From NCBI RefSeq assembly GCF_004634245.1, contig NZ_SJTF01000012.1, positions 124,001 to 188,000 on the forward strand: 64,000 nt of DNA, in the 5' to 3' direction. The DNA comes from Flavobacterium foetidum. Lineage in GTDB: Bacteria > Bacteroidota > Bacteroidia > Flavobacteriales > Flavobacteriaceae. The position numbers and the translations under genes are program-made. Positions 25,032 through 34,659 of the stretch are shown in pieces. Under the pieces are notes generated by a model. The model had not been told where the DNA came from. It made no database searches and worked only from the letters and a program-made list of their open reading frames with translations. Numbering within the stretch: position 1 is the stretch's first letter; the number at the start of each line of letters is the position of its first letter.

Positions 25032-26435
25032 CTACAATTCCAAAAGCAGTTTTTTCATTTCTTCGATTACTATTTTGATATCATTTTCTGTTGTACGCCA
25101 GTTTACAAATGAAGCTCTTATGCCTTTTTTATTTTCATAAACTGTTGGTGTTAAAAATACTTTTCCGGTATCATTTAAAGCAACCAAAAACGGACTCACT
25201 TTTTCCTGATTATGCTCTCCTTTTAAGGTAAAACAAACATTATTTAAACGGATTGGTGCCAACAGCTCAAAATTTCCATCTTCTATAAGTGCGTTTCCAA
25301 AATGAAGCGCTAATGATGTACTTTTTTCAATTAAATCCTGAAAACCTTCTTTTCCATAAGCTATCAAAGAAAACCAAACGGGAAGCGCTCTCAAACGACG
25401 TGAATTCTCCGGAAGCACATTCAAATAATTAAAATTTTCCAACGGATTGCCTAAATACGGTGCATTTGAATTTTGGAATGTTTCTATCTGGAGATTGATG
25501 TGGTCTTTTTTAATCAAATAAAATGCGCTTTCATAAGGAACGTTCAGCCATTTATGACAGTCAATCGTAATACTATCTGCTCTTTCCCAACCTTTTACGT
25601 AATGTTTGTATTTTTCTGAAACGGCCGCAAATCCACCAAAAGCACCGTCAATATGCCACCAGAAATTGTATTTTTCTTTTAATGCTGCAATTGCTTCAAA
25701 ATCATCAAAATCAGCGGTGTTTACTGTTCCTGCACTTGAGATTAGAATAAAAGGGTTCCCATTTAGAGCTTTAATTTTTTCTTCTAAATCGGCGATATCT
25801 AAAGCTTCACGATTGCCTTCGATTGTTTTTACAACCGTATAATTCTGACTTCCTATTCCTAACATCGACAACGATTTTATCGAAGAAGAATGCGGAGTTG
25901 CTGTTAAAATATTGATGGTTTCAGAAATTCCGTTTTTAGCAAAATCTTTTCCAAATTGTTTTCCAAACCATTGTCTAGCAACTGCTAAACTCGTAAAATT
26001 GGACATTGTAGCTCCAGTCACAAATCCGCCCAAAAAGGAGTCTGGAAGTTCCAATAACTGCAGTAATAAATTAATTGTTTCCAATTCGATTAAAGCCGAA
26101 TTTCCTCCTTGAGAAGTTACCGATTGCGTATTTTGATCGTAAACCGATGCCAGCCAATCGCCAACAATAGAAGCCGGTGTTGATCCGCCCGTTACAAATC
26201 CCCAATAACGAGGTCCTGGAGACGAAACCAATAAAGGAGCCAAACGATCTTTAAACTCTTTTAAAGCTTCATCAGAACCTAAACCCAATTCGTTCAAACT
26301 GCGTTTTGGATCAAGTGTATTTTTATTTGAAGTTGGAATATTTTCTAGATTATTCAGAAAATCGATTCCTTGTTGTTTTGCCTTTTCTAAAATATTTTCG
26401 AAGTTATTGAGATCTTGTTGTAATATTGAATTCAT
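25032..26435 (-). CDS. PLP-dependent group II decarboxylase-like enzyme
   Basis: A protein of 467 aa of fold-type I. The PLP lysine lies in DCHKWLNVPYESAF and the cofactor Asp/His in WWHIDGAFGGFAA, as in group II amino-acid decarboxylases (glutamate, aromatic amino acid and diaminobutyrate decarboxylases). GGFVTGATMSNFTSLAVAR supplies the phosphate-binding loop. The substrate is not clear from sequence; aromatic L-amino-acid or sulfinoalanine decarboxylase-type activity is possible, the latter being of interest so close to sulfur genes, but that is a guess. The gene stands alone, with the symporter gene next on the same strand after 139 nt. Confidence 0.82.
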   Translation of the reverse strand: MNSILQQDLNNFENILEKAKQQGIDFLNNLENIPTSNKNTLDPKRSLNELGLGSDEALKEFKDRLAPLLVSSPGPRYWGFVTGGSTPASIVGDWLASVYDQNTQSVTSQGGNSALIELETINLLLQLLELPDSFLGGFVTGATMSNFTSLAVARQWFGKQFGKDFAKNGISETINILTATPHSSSIKSLSMLGIGSQNYTVVKTIEGNREALDIADLEEKIKALNGNPFILISSAGTVNTADFDDFEAIAALKEKYNFWWHIDGAFGGFAAVSEKYKHYVKGWERADSITIDCHKWLNVPYESAFYLIKKDHINLQIETFQNSNAPYLGNPLENFNYLNVLPENSRRLRALPVWFSLIAYGKEGFQDLIEKSTSLALHFGNALIEDGNFELLAPIRLNNVCFTLKGEHNQEKVSPFLVALNDTGKVFLTPTVYENKKGIRASFVNWRTTENDIKIVIEEMKKLLLEL

Positions 26436-26574
26436 AGTATGGAGTATTAGGTTTCATGCTGATTGATTCAGATGAAAACAGATTAGATATAATTTTTTAT
26501 TTGAAGAACTGCTGATTTGATCTTCGGCAGATTTTGGGATTTGGAGTTTAAGATTTGGGATTTTTAAAATCTAG

Positions 26575-27798
26575 TTACCATTTTGTTTTTTCGGAGAACC
26601 TAGAAACCATCATAGAACAGATTACATCTCCGTTGGCATTTAATAAAGTCGCAATTGGATCGACTAGAGTTCCTAGAATCATGGCAACTGGTAAAGCTTG
26701 TTCCATTGGGAAACCGTAAACGGTAATGGCTAGAATTTCACCAATATAACCTCCATTTGGAATTCCGCCTTCGACAATCGAAACTACAATTGTAATTCCT
26801 AAAGCGAGAAGAATCGTCATTGGATCTGAAAAATCTTTTCCAAACATAGCAAACAAAAAGGTTATTTTTAAGATGGACGACATACTTGAACCGTCTTTGT
26901 GCAAAGGCGCTCCAAGCGGAATTACTAAATTCCTGACATGTGATTGAATTCCCATTTTTTCTGCTGCTTTTAAATTGGCCGGAATAGTGGCAATACTGCT
27001 GCAGGTTCCTACTGCCGTTAATGAAGGTTCTATATTATTGGTCCAAAAAACTTTAAAAGCCTTTATCCCGCCAGCCACAAACGCATATAAACTGAAAAAT
27101 ACAAAGAAATAGAAAATACAAGCTGCATAATAAACCGCCATTGGTTTTGCATAAACGCCCAGTAATTGTGGTCCAAAAACTCCAACTTGATAAGCAAAAT
27201 AAGCTCCTAAACCTATTGGCGCCAATTTCATGATAATGTTCAAAAGCTGTTTCATTACCTCGTTTCCTGAATCCAAAAAACTCTTGAAAGCATTCCCTTT
27301 TTCGCCTGATTGTAATGTGGCAAAACCAACTAATAAAGAGAAAATAATAAATGCCAGCATGCTTTTTCGGGATAACAATTCGAAGAAATCATTGGCAGTA
27401 AGCAGCTTCGTAATTTGATCTCCTGCCGATTCTGATGCTACTTCTTCAAACGGAACTTTGGCAATCGCAATATCTTCATGAATCGGAAAAAGATAAACGG
27501 CACTAATCATTACAATTGCTGAGATTAAAATTGTAGCGAGAAAAACCAATAACATGATAACAAACAGTTTTCCCAATTTTTCTGTTCGTTCCAAATTTGC
27601 AATTGATGAACCAATTGTAAAAAAGATAAGTGGAATAATGGCAGTAAAAAGCAAATTCAGAAAAATATCTCCCAACGGCTTTATGATCAGCACATCTTCT
27701 CCAAATACTAACCCGAAAACACTTCCGATTATGATTCCCCCAAGAAGCCATAAAATACTGCTGTAACTCTGCAAAAAATTGATTTTCTTAACTTCCAT
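26575..27798 (-). CDS. Dicarboxylate/amino acid:cation symporter (DAACS family)
   Basis: An inner-membrane protein of 407 aa with about eight membrane segments. Family marks are the SSIATIPANLKAAEKMG serine-rich hairpin, PLGAPLHKDGSSMSSILK and the ILGTLVDPIATLLNANGD substrate and sodium-binding region near the C-terminus. Related proteins import glutamate, aspartate, C4-dicarboxylates or serine/threonine. The PNGGYIGEI segment departs from the usual GIPGGG. The start MEVKKINFLQSYSSILWL at 27798 fits the family. The exact substrate is open. Confidence 0.88.
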   Translation of the reverse strand: MEVKKINFLQSYSSILWLLGGIIIGSVFGLVFGEDVLIIKPLGDIFLNLLFTAIIPLIFFTIGSSIANLERTEKLGKLFVIMLLVFLATILISAIVMISAVYLFPIHEDIAIAKVPFEEVASESAGDQITKLLTANDFFELLSRKSMLAFIIFSLLVGFATLQSGEKGNAFKSFLDSGNEVMKQLLNIIMKLAPIGLGAYFAYQVGVFGPQLLGVYAKPMAVYYAACIFYFFVFFSLYAFVAGGIKAFKVFWTNNIEPSLTAVGTCSSIATIPANLKAAEKMGIQSHVRNLVIPLGAPLHKDGSSMSSILKITFLFAMFGKDFSDPMTILLALGITIVVSIVEGGIPNGGYIGEILAITVYGFPMEQALPVAMILGTLVDPIATLLNANGDVICSMMVSRFSEKTKW

Positions 27799-27876
27799 AA
27801 TCGTAGAGAATTATAATTCAGAAAGGTTAATAATAAAGAATGAAAGTACTTAAAAAACTGCTAAGATTTTTTTTCC

Positions 27877-27984
27877 GCCACAGATTAAAGTGATTTACAC
27901 AGATTTTAAAATGAACAAATTAATTAGTGGAAATTTGTGAAATTAGCGGCAAAAGAAATCCTCTTAATCTGTGCAATCTGTGGC
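27877..27984. repeat. Inverted repeat (GCCACAGATT / AATCTGTGGC), second copy
   Basis: The same terminal sequences as the element at 16330-16493 bound an AT-rich core, between the methyltransferase and symporter genes. Confidence 0.65.
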
Positions 27985-27992
27985 AAAAAAAA

Positions 27993-28646
27993 CTATTTCT
28001 CTAACACAATAGTCGTAAAAGCCCTTTCAACCAATTCGCCGGTTTTGCTTTTTACTTGTTCTGTCTGTGTTTCGGTATAAACGATTTTAAAATCTGATTT
28101 TTTGATTAATTCCTGCACTTTTTCGGTGCTGTACAATTCAAATTCAAACTGTGTAAAAGGCAGTTTTTTCATAAAATCTTCTTCAGCAAATGTCAGACAG
28201 AAAGTACCATTTGGTTTTAAAACCCTGTAGATTTCCGAAAGTAATTCTTCGGGTTTCTGCCAGAAATAAATCGTATTTACGGTAAATATTTTATCAAATA
28301 ATTCGTCTTCAAAAGGAATGCTTTTTCCATCATAAAGTGAAAAGAAAGCCTGCTTTTGGGAAACAAAATTACGGTTGATTTGGCGCGCTTCCTGAAACAT
28401 TAGTTCTGACATTTCCAGTCCGTAATATTTTAGTTTTTCGGCTTGTTCAAACAGAAATTCAACGTGGCCCGCGTTTCCGTGGCCCAGTTCCAGAATTGTG
28501 TTTTCGTTTGAAATATTTAGATTCAGAATTGAATGTTTGGTCATATTGATGTTCGTTTCGTTCATCATATTCCCCATTTCAATTCCTTTTTCTCCCGATG
28601 GATGTTTTAATTGAGAGGCTATGGCTTGTAGTTCTTCTTGTTTCAT
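27993..28646 (-). CDS. Class I SAM-dependent methyltransferase
   Basis: A protein of 217 aa from ATG 28646 (MKQEELQAIASQLKHP); an earlier in-frame start at 28697 adds an unlikely tail. The Rossmann SAM-binding motif is ILELGHGNAGHVEFL; the acidic residue after the second strand lies in YYGLEMS, and the later motifs are DKIFTVNTIYFW and VLKPNGTFCLTF. It lies at the end of the metH-metF run on the same strand, separated from metF by a 102-nt inverted repeat. The methyl acceptor is unknown; Methyltransf_11-type enzymes of quinone or small-molecule metabolism are the nearest look-alikes. Confidence 0.82.
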   Translation of the reverse strand: MKQEELQAIASQLKHPSGEKGIEMGNMMNETNINMTKHSILNLNISNENTILELGHGNAGHVEFLFEQAEKLKYYGLEMSELMFQEARQINRNFVSQKQAFFSLYDGKSIPFEDELFDKIFTVNTIYFWQKPEELLSEIYRVLKPNGTFCLTFAEEDFMKKLPFTQFEFELYSTEKVQELIKKSDFKIVYTETQTEQVKSKTGELVERAFTTIVLEK

Positions 28647-28692
28647 GATTTTTAAAATTTCAATTAAAAAAATTCCAAATTCCAATTTTTTT

Positions 28693-28794
28693 GTCATTTC
28701 GACCGAAGGGAGAAATCACACTAGAAACTCCGCACAGAAAGTCGCCAATCTTTATCGAATCCCGCGTGTGATTTCTCCCTTCGGTCGAAATGAC
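28693..28794. repeat. Inverted repeat with perfect 29-bp arms
   Basis: The arms at 28693-28721 and 28766-28794 are exact reverse complements (GTCATTTCGACCGAAGGG... and its complement) around a 44-nt centre. It has the size and form of a REPIN and lies between metF and the methyltransferase gene, where it could also act as a transcript-end hairpin. Confidence 0.85.
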
Positions 28795-28822
28795 AAAACA
28801 AACGTTATATCGCGCAAAGACC

Positions 28823-29779
28823 TTAAAAAACCTGACTTGCAATCTGGCGGATATTCTCAGATTTACCCATTGAATAATAATGTAAAAACGGAACTCCTGC
28901 GGCTTTTAATTCTAATGACTGCTGAATCGCCCATTCGATTCCGACTTGTTTGATTTCAGCGTTGTTTTTGCATTTGTCAACAGCATCGATTAAATCTTCT
29001 GGCAAATCGATTCTGAAAATCTGTGGTAAAACCTGTAAATGTCTTTGAACAGCGATTGGTTTAATGCCAGGAATAATCGGAATTGTGATGCCCATTTCTC
29101 TTGCTTTTTCTACGAAAGCAAAATATTTAGCATTGTCAAAAAACATTTGCGTAACAACATAATCAGCTCCTGCGTCTACTTTTTCTTTTAATCTTTTTAA
29201 ATCCGATTGCAAAGAAGGTGATTCTAAATGTTTTTCAGGATAACCAGCAACACCAATACAGAAATCGGCTTTGTTATCGGTATCGATTACTTCGTGAAGG
29301 TATTGCCCGCAGTTTAAATCTTTAATTTGTTTAACCAAATCAACTGCGTAATGATTTCCTCCTGCTTTTGGCGTAAAAGACTGTTCGTCTTTCATAGCAT
29401 CTCCGCGAAGCGCCATTACGTTATTGATTCCTAAATAATGACAGTCAACCAGCATGTATTCGGTTTCTTCTTTGGTAAAACCACCGCAAAGCAAATGCGG
29501 TACCGTATCTACATTGTATTTATGTTTTATAGAAGCGCAAATTCCAAGCGTTCCTGGACGCATACGAGTTAGTTTTTTGTCCAAAAGTCCGTTACCTTTA
29601 TCAATATAAATGTACTCTTCACGAGAAGTCGTTACATCAATAAATGGCGGATTAAACTCCATCAACGGATCAATATTATCGTATAATTCCTGAATGCTTT
29701 TCCCCTTTTGAGGCGGAATAATTTCAAATGAGAATAATGTTTTTCCTTTGGCGTTTTCTATATGTTCTGTTACTTTCAT
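28823..29779 (-). CDS. metF: 5,10-methylenetetrahydrofolate reductase
   Basis: Reduces methylene-THF to 5-methyl-THF, the methyl donor for MetH and MetE; a cytoplasmic flavoprotein. The protein is 318 aa. Markers are FSFEIIPPQKGKS with the catalytic Glu, VTTSREEYIYID, LRGDAMKDEQ, CIGVAGYPEKH, DAGADYVVTQMFFDN and IPIIPGIKPI. It lies 89 nt downstream of metH on the same strand, almost certainly co-transcribed and thus under the SAM-I riboswitch before the metH N-terminal gene. The call is secure. Confidence 0.95.
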   Translation of the reverse strand: MKVTEHIENAKGKTLFSFEIIPPQKGKSIQELYDNIDPLMEFNPPFIDVTTSREEYIYIDKGNGLLDKKLTRMRPGTLGICASIKHKYNVDTVPHLLCGGFTKEETEYMLVDCHYLGINNVMALRGDAMKDEQSFTPKAGGNHYAVDLVKQIKDLNCGQYLHEVIDTDNKADFCIGVAGYPEKHLESPSLQSDLKRLKEKVDAGADYVVTQMFFDNAKYFAFVEKAREMGITIPIIPGIKPIAVQRHLQVLPQIFRIDLPEDLIDAVDKCKNNAEIKQVGIEWAIQQSLELKAAGVPFLHYYSMGKSENIRQIASQVF

Positions 29780-29791
29780 TATTTATTTTTT

Positions 29792-29855
29792 GTTTCAGGT
29801 TTCAGGTTCCAGGTTTCAAGTTCTCTGTGTAACTTGAAACCTGAAACCTGAAACC
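29792..29855. repeat. GGTTTCAGGTTTCAGG-type inverted repeat between metH and metF
   Basis: Three CAGGTTyC units are followed by their reverse complements (AACTTGAAACCTGAAACCTG). Half-copies of the same element lie just before cysD (43876-43900) and before the MetB-like gene (48395-48430). Confidence 0.75.
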
Positions 29856-29868
29856 AAAATAACTTTTA

Positions 29869-32544
29869 TTAATCTGCTATATTAGGGTTTAACCATTTCA
29901 TTGCGTAATCCAGCGGTACATTTCGGCGTTTGGCGTAATCTGTAACCTGATCTTCTTTTATTTTTCCAAGTCCGAAATAGCGGCTTTTCGGGTTTCCGAA
30001 ATAATATCCTGAAACCGATGAAGCTGGCCACATCGCCATACTTTCCGTCAGCTTTACTCCAATTTGTTTTTCAACATCTAAAAGCTTCCATATTGTTGGT
30101 TTCTCCAAGTGATCTGGACAAGCCGGATAACCTGGCGCAGGGCGAATTCCTTTATAATTCTCTTTAATCAATTCTTCATTAGTTAATGATTCTTCTGAAT
30201 CGTAACCCCAGAAATCTTTACGCACTCGCTCGTGAAGATATTCGGCGAAAGCCTCAGCAAAACGATCCGCAAGGGCTTTAACCATAATCGAATTATAATC
30301 GTCCAGATTCTTTTCATATTCCGCTGCCCATTCGTCAACACCAAAACCAGTTGTTACGCAGAAAGCTCCCATATAATCGGTTACGCCACTTTCTTTTGGC
30401 AAAATAAAATCGGCCAAAGCGATGTTTGGAGCACCTTTTGTTTTTTGTGATTGTTGTCTTAAAGTCAAAAACTTCTCTAACACTTTTCCATTTTCATCAC
30501 GCAATTCGATATCGTCATCATCAACCTGATTCGCAGGGAAAATTCCGTAAATACCTTTTGCCTTCAGTTTTTTCTCTGCTAAAATTACTTTCAGCATGGC
30601 CTGAGCATCGTTAAAAACAGAAGTCGCTTCTTTACCCACAACCTCATCCGTTAAAATTGCCGGATATTTTCCGTACAATTCCCATGTCTGAAAAAACGGT
30701 GTCCAGTCGATATACGGAACTAAAACATCCAATTCTACTTCGATGGTTTGAGCACCAATAACTTTTGGTTTAACTGGAGTATATTCGCTCCAATCCAATG
30801 GTAATTTGTTTTTACGCGCATCTTCAATTGTCAGGAAATTTTTGTCTCTCGAACGGTTTAAGAACGTCTCTCTAAACGAATCGTATTCTGCACGAATACC
30901 TGCCGCATATATTTTTCTATTATGATCCAACAGATTTCCAGCAACCGTAACCGCCCTCGAAGCATCGTTTACGTGAATTACCGTTTCTCTGTACTGCGGT
31001 GCAATTTTCACGGCGGTATGGGCGCGCGAAGTTGTTGCTCCACCAATCATAATCGGGATTTTAATATCTTGTTTGTCTAATTCTTTGGCCAGATACACCA
31101 TTTCGTCAAGCGAAGGCGTGATCAGTCCGCTTAAACCGATGATATCCACTTCGTGTTCAATTGCAGCAGAAATAATTTTTTCCGGAGGAACCATTACTCC
31201 TAAGTCGACAATCTCGTAATTATTACAAGCCAAAACTACCGAAACAATGTTTTTTCCAATATCGTGAACGTCTCCTTTTACAGTTGCCATCAGGATTTTT
31301 CCGTTTCCTTGTTTGTCTCCGGCTTGTTTGCTGGCTTCGATAAAAGGCAATAAATAAGCCACGGCTTTTTTCATTACACGAGCCGATTTTACTACCTGTG
31401 GTAGGAACATTTTTCCGCTTCCGAATAAATCTCCAACTACATTCATTCCAGCCATCAAATTGATTTCAATAACCTCGATTGGTTTAGTTGCTGCCAAACG
31501 TGCTTCTTCAACATCTTCTTCAATAAAAGTATCAACTCCTTTCACAAGCGAGTGCGTAATACGCTCCTGAACAGTTCCAAAACGCCATTCCTGAACCGCT
31601 TTTTCATCGCTTTTTGCCTCGCCTTTTACGCTTTCAGCAAAATCCAAAAGTCTTTCGGTTGCATCATCACGTCTATCTAAAATTACGTCTTCAACGTATT
31701 CTAATAAGTCTTTCGGAATATCATCATAAATTGTCAGCATTTCTGGGTTTACGATTCCCATTGTCATTCCGTTTTTAATCGCATGGTATAAGAATACTGA
31801 GTGCATCGCTTCACGAACAACATCATTTCCTCTAAATGAGAACGAAACGTTACTTACACCACCGCTGATATGTGCATGCGGCAAATTTTCACGAACCCAT
31901 TTTGTTCCTCTAAAGAAATCCAATGCGTTCAATCTATGCTCTTCCATTCCCGTTGCAACTGGGAAAATATTCAAATCGAAAATAATATCCTGTGGAGGAA
32001 ACCCAACTTTGTTTACCAAAATATCATACGAACGCGCACAAATTTCTACACGACGATCGTAATTATCCGCCTGGCCAACTTCGTCGAAAGCCATGACAAT
32101 CGCCGCAGCTCCGTAACGTTTGATTAATTTGGCATGGTGAATAAACGCTTCTTCTCCTTCTTTTAACGAAATCGAGTTTACAACGCTTTTTCCTTGTACT
32201 ACTTTTAGACCGGCTTCGATGATTTCCCATTTCGAACTGTCAATCATAATTGGCACTCTCGAAATGTCTGGTTCTGCAGCAATTAAATTCAAAAATTTAG
32301 TCATTGCCGTAACTCCGTCAAGCATTCCTTCATCCATATTAATATCGATGATTTGTGCTCCGCCTTCTACCTGCTGTCTTGCAATATCAAGTGCCTCGTC
32401 GTATTTCTCTTCCTTGATTAGTCTCAAGAATTTTCTTGAACCCGTTACATTCGTACGCTCACCAACGTTCACGAAAACACTTTCCGGCGTGATAATCAAC
32501 GGTTCTAATCCTGATAATACAAGGTCTCTTCTTTTTTCTGTCAT
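29869..32544 (-). CDS. metH: Methionine synthase, cobalamin-dependent: folate, B12 and reactivation domains
   Basis: A protein of 891 aa that lacks the N-terminal homocysteine-binding barrel, which is a separate gene at 33518-34522. Domains in order: pterin-binding barrel (VFVNVGERTNVTGSRKF, GGAQIIDINMDEGMLDG), the four-helix cap, the B12-binding Rossmann domain with GDVHDIGKNIV, whose His is the lower cobalt ligand, and GLSGLITPSLDEM, then the C-terminal AdoMet reactivation domain with RPAPGYPACPDH. All key residues are present, so the split enzyme should work as two chains. metF follows after 89 nt. A split MetH is known in Bacteroidota. Confidence 0.94.
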   Translation of the reverse strand: MTEKRRDLVLSGLEPLIITPESVFVNVGERTNVTGSRKFLRLIKEEKYDEALDIARQQVEGGAQIIDINMDEGMLDGVTAMTKFLNLIAAEPDISRVPIMIDSSKWEIIEAGLKVVQGKSVVNSISLKEGEEAFIHHAKLIKRYGAAAIVMAFDEVGQADNYDRRVEICARSYDILVNKVGFPPQDIIFDLNIFPVATGMEEHRLNALDFFRGTKWVRENLPHAHISGGVSNVSFSFRGNDVVREAMHSVFLYHAIKNGMTMGIVNPEMLTIYDDIPKDLLEYVEDVILDRRDDATERLLDFAESVKGEAKSDEKAVQEWRFGTVQERITHSLVKGVDTFIEEDVEEARLAATKPIEVIEINLMAGMNVVGDLFGSGKMFLPQVVKSARVMKKAVAYLLPFIEASKQAGDKQGNGKILMATVKGDVHDIGKNIVSVVLACNNYEIVDLGVMVPPEKIISAAIEHEVDIIGLSGLITPSLDEMVYLAKELDKQDIKIPIMIGGATTSRAHTAVKIAPQYRETVIHVNDASRAVTVAGNLLDHNRKIYAAGIRAEYDSFRETFLNRSRDKNFLTIEDARKNKLPLDWSEYTPVKPKVIGAQTIEVELDVLVPYIDWTPFFQTWELYGKYPAILTDEVVGKEATSVFNDAQAMLKVILAEKKLKAKGIYGIFPANQVDDDDIELRDENGKVLEKFLTLRQQSQKTKGAPNIALADFILPKESGVTDYMGAFCVTTGFGVDEWAAEYEKNLDDYNSIMVKALADRFAEAFAEYLHERVRKDFWGYDSEESLTNEELIKENYKGIRPAPGYPACPDHLEKPTIWKLLDVEKQIGVKLTESMAMWPASSVSGYYFGNPKSRYFGLGKIKEDQVTDYAKRRNVPLDYAMKWLNPNIAD

Positions 32545-32644
32545 TTTTTTTTTAAGTTACTGAGATTCTAAGATGTTTAGATTCTGAGTTTTTTTATTCT
32601 ATATTTTTTTAGGTCTTTAAACCTGTAATCTTTTTAATATTTTG

Positions 32645-32740
32645 GGCGTGTTTCGCCGCGGCGAATCGGGCTATCCGTTACAAGTCCTCGTCTCGTCAAA
32701 AGACGAGACTGCGGGCTTTTCACTTCTATCCCTCACGCAA
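32645..32740. repeat. REP-like hairpin element between metH and the hypothetical gene
   Basis: CGGGCTATCCGTTACAAGTCC is followed by a TCGTCTCGT-caaa-AGACGAGAC hairpin, then GCGGGCTTTTCACTTCTATC. Its base composition is more GC-rich than its surroundings. Confidence 0.6.
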
Positions 32741-32758
32741 ACTTGGATTCATAAAAAA

Positions 32759-33364
32759 TTATCTTCTCATTGAAATATTTTCATGAACCCATTTTACCTC
32801 ATCCTCAACAGAAATTCCACTTTCTTTTGGTGTCAATCTACTAAAAGTAGCTCCTGCTGAATCATATGGCTGGCTATCATCAAAATAGGGACCTACCACT
32901 CCAAACATCCATCCATTTTTTGATGCCCAATGCGGTTCATTAGTTAAAAATTTAAATACATAATAAAACACATTATTGCCATCGAAATCTATTCTAACTT
33001 TTTCTTCAAGTTCTATTTTATCAGGGCAAGCATCTAATTCGGTTGGAAATTCAAGCCAATTTGCTAAGTGACTTTCCGCTCCTTTTTCAATTGTATGATA
33101 AAATTCTGGAAACAATTCTGTCTTTTTATATTCCCACAATAATTGATAAGTTGATTCTCTTGTCAATATATTAGAAGCAAAAGGCAAAACTTCTTCTCTT
33201 GTCAATTCTTTTCCATTTCTTAACTTCTCATAAATTGGTTCAATTCGTTGAAACCTGACTTTATTTAATTTTTTATTTTGAATATTAACAACAATAAATC
33301 TGTAAATCGCGAATAGTATTATCGCTGAAACTATTACACCAATTATTATAAATACTATCTTCAT
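32759..33364 (-). CDS. Hypothetical membrane-anchored protein between the two metH genes
   Basis: A protein of 201 aa with an N-terminal membrane anchor (about residues 3-26, MKIVFIIIGVIVSAIILFAI) and a soluble part rich in aromatic and acidic residues, including EFPTELDACPDKIELEEKV and PHWASKNGWMFGVVGPYFDD. I do not recognise the family. It sits between the metH N-terminal and C-terminal genes on the same strand and is flanked on both sides by REP-like elements, so it looks like an insertion into an ancestral met operon rather than a methionine gene. It would still be transcribed from the metH(N) promoter unless a terminator intervenes. Confidence 0.65.
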   Translation of the reverse strand: MKIVFIIIGVIVSAIILFAIYRFIVVNIQNKKLNKVRFQRIEPIYEKLRNGKELTREEVLPFASNILTRESTYQLLWEYKKTELFPEFYHTIEKGAESHLANWLEFPTELDACPDKIELEEKVRIDFDGNNVFYYVFKFLTNEPHWASKNGWMFGVVGPYFDDSQPYDSAGATFSRLTPKESGISVEDEVKWVHENISMRR

Positions 33365-33428
33365 TAATTTTTCAAAATTTTAGAAACTTTTATACGCATT
33401 GTTCCTTGGGAATTTTTATCTCATATAG

Positions 33429-33512
33429 CCTAAAAGGTTTTCAAAAACTTACAGGTTTCTGATTTTATACCTCAACAAAATTATACCTACAAGGTTTTGA
33501 AAACCTTGCAGG
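33429..33512. repeat. Two palindromes of a second 27-nt REP-like type
   Basis: Copies lie at 33429-33455 (CCTAAAAGG...CTTACAGG, imperfect) and 33486-33512 (CCTACAAGG...CCTTGCAGG). They resemble the RAYT-linked palindrome in length and layout but differ in the arm sequence. Confidence 0.7.
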
Positions 33513-33517
33513 AAACG

Positions 33518-34522
33518 TTACTCAAAAACTGGCGCCACTCTTGGTTTATGATCCTTCGCAACCTCAGCCATTAATCGGATATGGTCCGGAGTTGTTCCGC
33601 AACAACCACCGATGATATTGATTAAATTATCTTCTAAATATTCTTTAATGAATGCTTGTGTCTGTTCTGGTGTTTCGTCATATTGTCCGAAAGCGTTTGG
33701 TAATCCAGCATTTGGATGCGCTGAAACATTAAAGCTGGTGTTGTGCGCTAATGTTTTCAAATACGGTTTCAACAAATCGGCTCCAAGAGCGCAATTGAAT
33801 CCTACGCTTAATAACGGAATATGCGAAACCGAAATCAAAAACGCTTCAACTGTCTGCCCTGAAAGTGTTCTTCCTGAAGCATCTGTAATTGTTCCTGAAA
33901 CCATGATTGGAATATCCAGATTGCGTTCTTCTTTTACTTCTTCGATGGCAAAAAGTGCTGCTTTTGCATTTAAAGTATCAAAAATCGTTTCTACTAAAAG
34001 CAAATCACAACCTCCATCCATTAAAGCTTCTGCTTGTTCTTTGTAAGCGATTCGTAAATCATCGAAAGTTACGGCTCTGTAACCTGGGTCGTTTACGTCT
34101 GGCGACATACTTGCCGTACGGTTTGTCGGTCCGATTGAACCGGCTACGAAACGTGGTTTTTCGGGATTTTTTGCGGTAAACTCATCGGCAACTTGTCTTG
34201 CGATTTTTGCCGATTCGTAGTTTAACTCGTAAACCAAATCTTCCATGTGATAATCGGCCATACCGATTGTCGTTCCTGAGAAGGTATTAGTTTCGACGAT
34301 GTCAGCACCTGCTTCAAAATAAGCGGCGTGTACATCGCGAATCGCTTGTGGTTGTGTTAGGGATAGTAAATCGTTGTTTCCTTTTAACGGATGTGGGAAA
34401 TCTTTGAAACGCTCTCCTCTGAAATCTTCTTCGGAGAAGTTATAGCGTTGCAACATTGTTCCCATTGCTCCGTCAAGGATTAGGATATTTTTTTTTATTG
34501 CTTCTTGAATTGTTATTGCCAT
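33518..34522 (-). CDS. metH: Methionine synthase homocysteine-binding subunit (split MetH N-terminus)
   Basis: A protein of 334 aa forming the zinc-dependent homocysteine S-methyltransferase barrel alone. Marks are ILDGAMGTMLQRYNF at the start, ADIVETNTFSGTTIGMADY, VGFNCALGAD with the first zinc Cys, and IIGGCCGTTPDHI with the two others. It is the partner of the 891-aa chain at 29869-32544. It is the first gene after the SAM-I riboswitch at 34827-34936, so the whole metH(N)-metH(C)-metF run is probably shut off by SAM. A stand-alone BHMT-type enzyme is less likely given the neighbours. Confidence 0.93.
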   Translation of the reverse strand: MAITIQEAIKKNILILDGAMGTMLQRYNFSEEDFRGERFKDFPHPLKGNNDLLSLTQPQAIRDVHAAYFEAGADIVETNTFSGTTIGMADYHMEDLVYELNYESAKIARQVADEFTAKNPEKPRFVAGSIGPTNRTASMSPDVNDPGYRAVTFDDLRIAYKEQAEALMDGGCDLLLVETIFDTLNAKAALFAIEEVKEERNLDIPIMVSGTITDASGRTLSGQTVEAFLISVSHIPLLSVGFNCALGADLLKPYLKTLAHNTSFNVSAHPNAGLPNAFGQYDETPEQTQAFIKEYLEDNLINIIGGCCGTTPDHIRLMAEVAKDHKPRVAPVFE

Positions 34523-34580
34523 GTTGTTTTGCCACTAAGACGCTAAGGCGCCAAGTTTTTTATTCTATTATTAAAACATA

Positions 34581-34607
34581 CCTAACAGGTTTTGGAAACC
34601 TGTTAGG
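34581..34607. repeat. Solitary RAYT-type 27-nt palindrome
   Basis: It is identical in form to the copy at 1389-1415 (CCTAACAGG-TTTTGGAAA-CCTGTTAGG), but 33 kb from the RAYT and unpaired. It lies in the leader between the SAM-I riboswitch and metH(N). Confidence 0.9.
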
Positions 34608-34659
34608 ATACGTATTTTTGATTCACATTAATTCCAAAAAACTCACTATTGCTGGCTCA

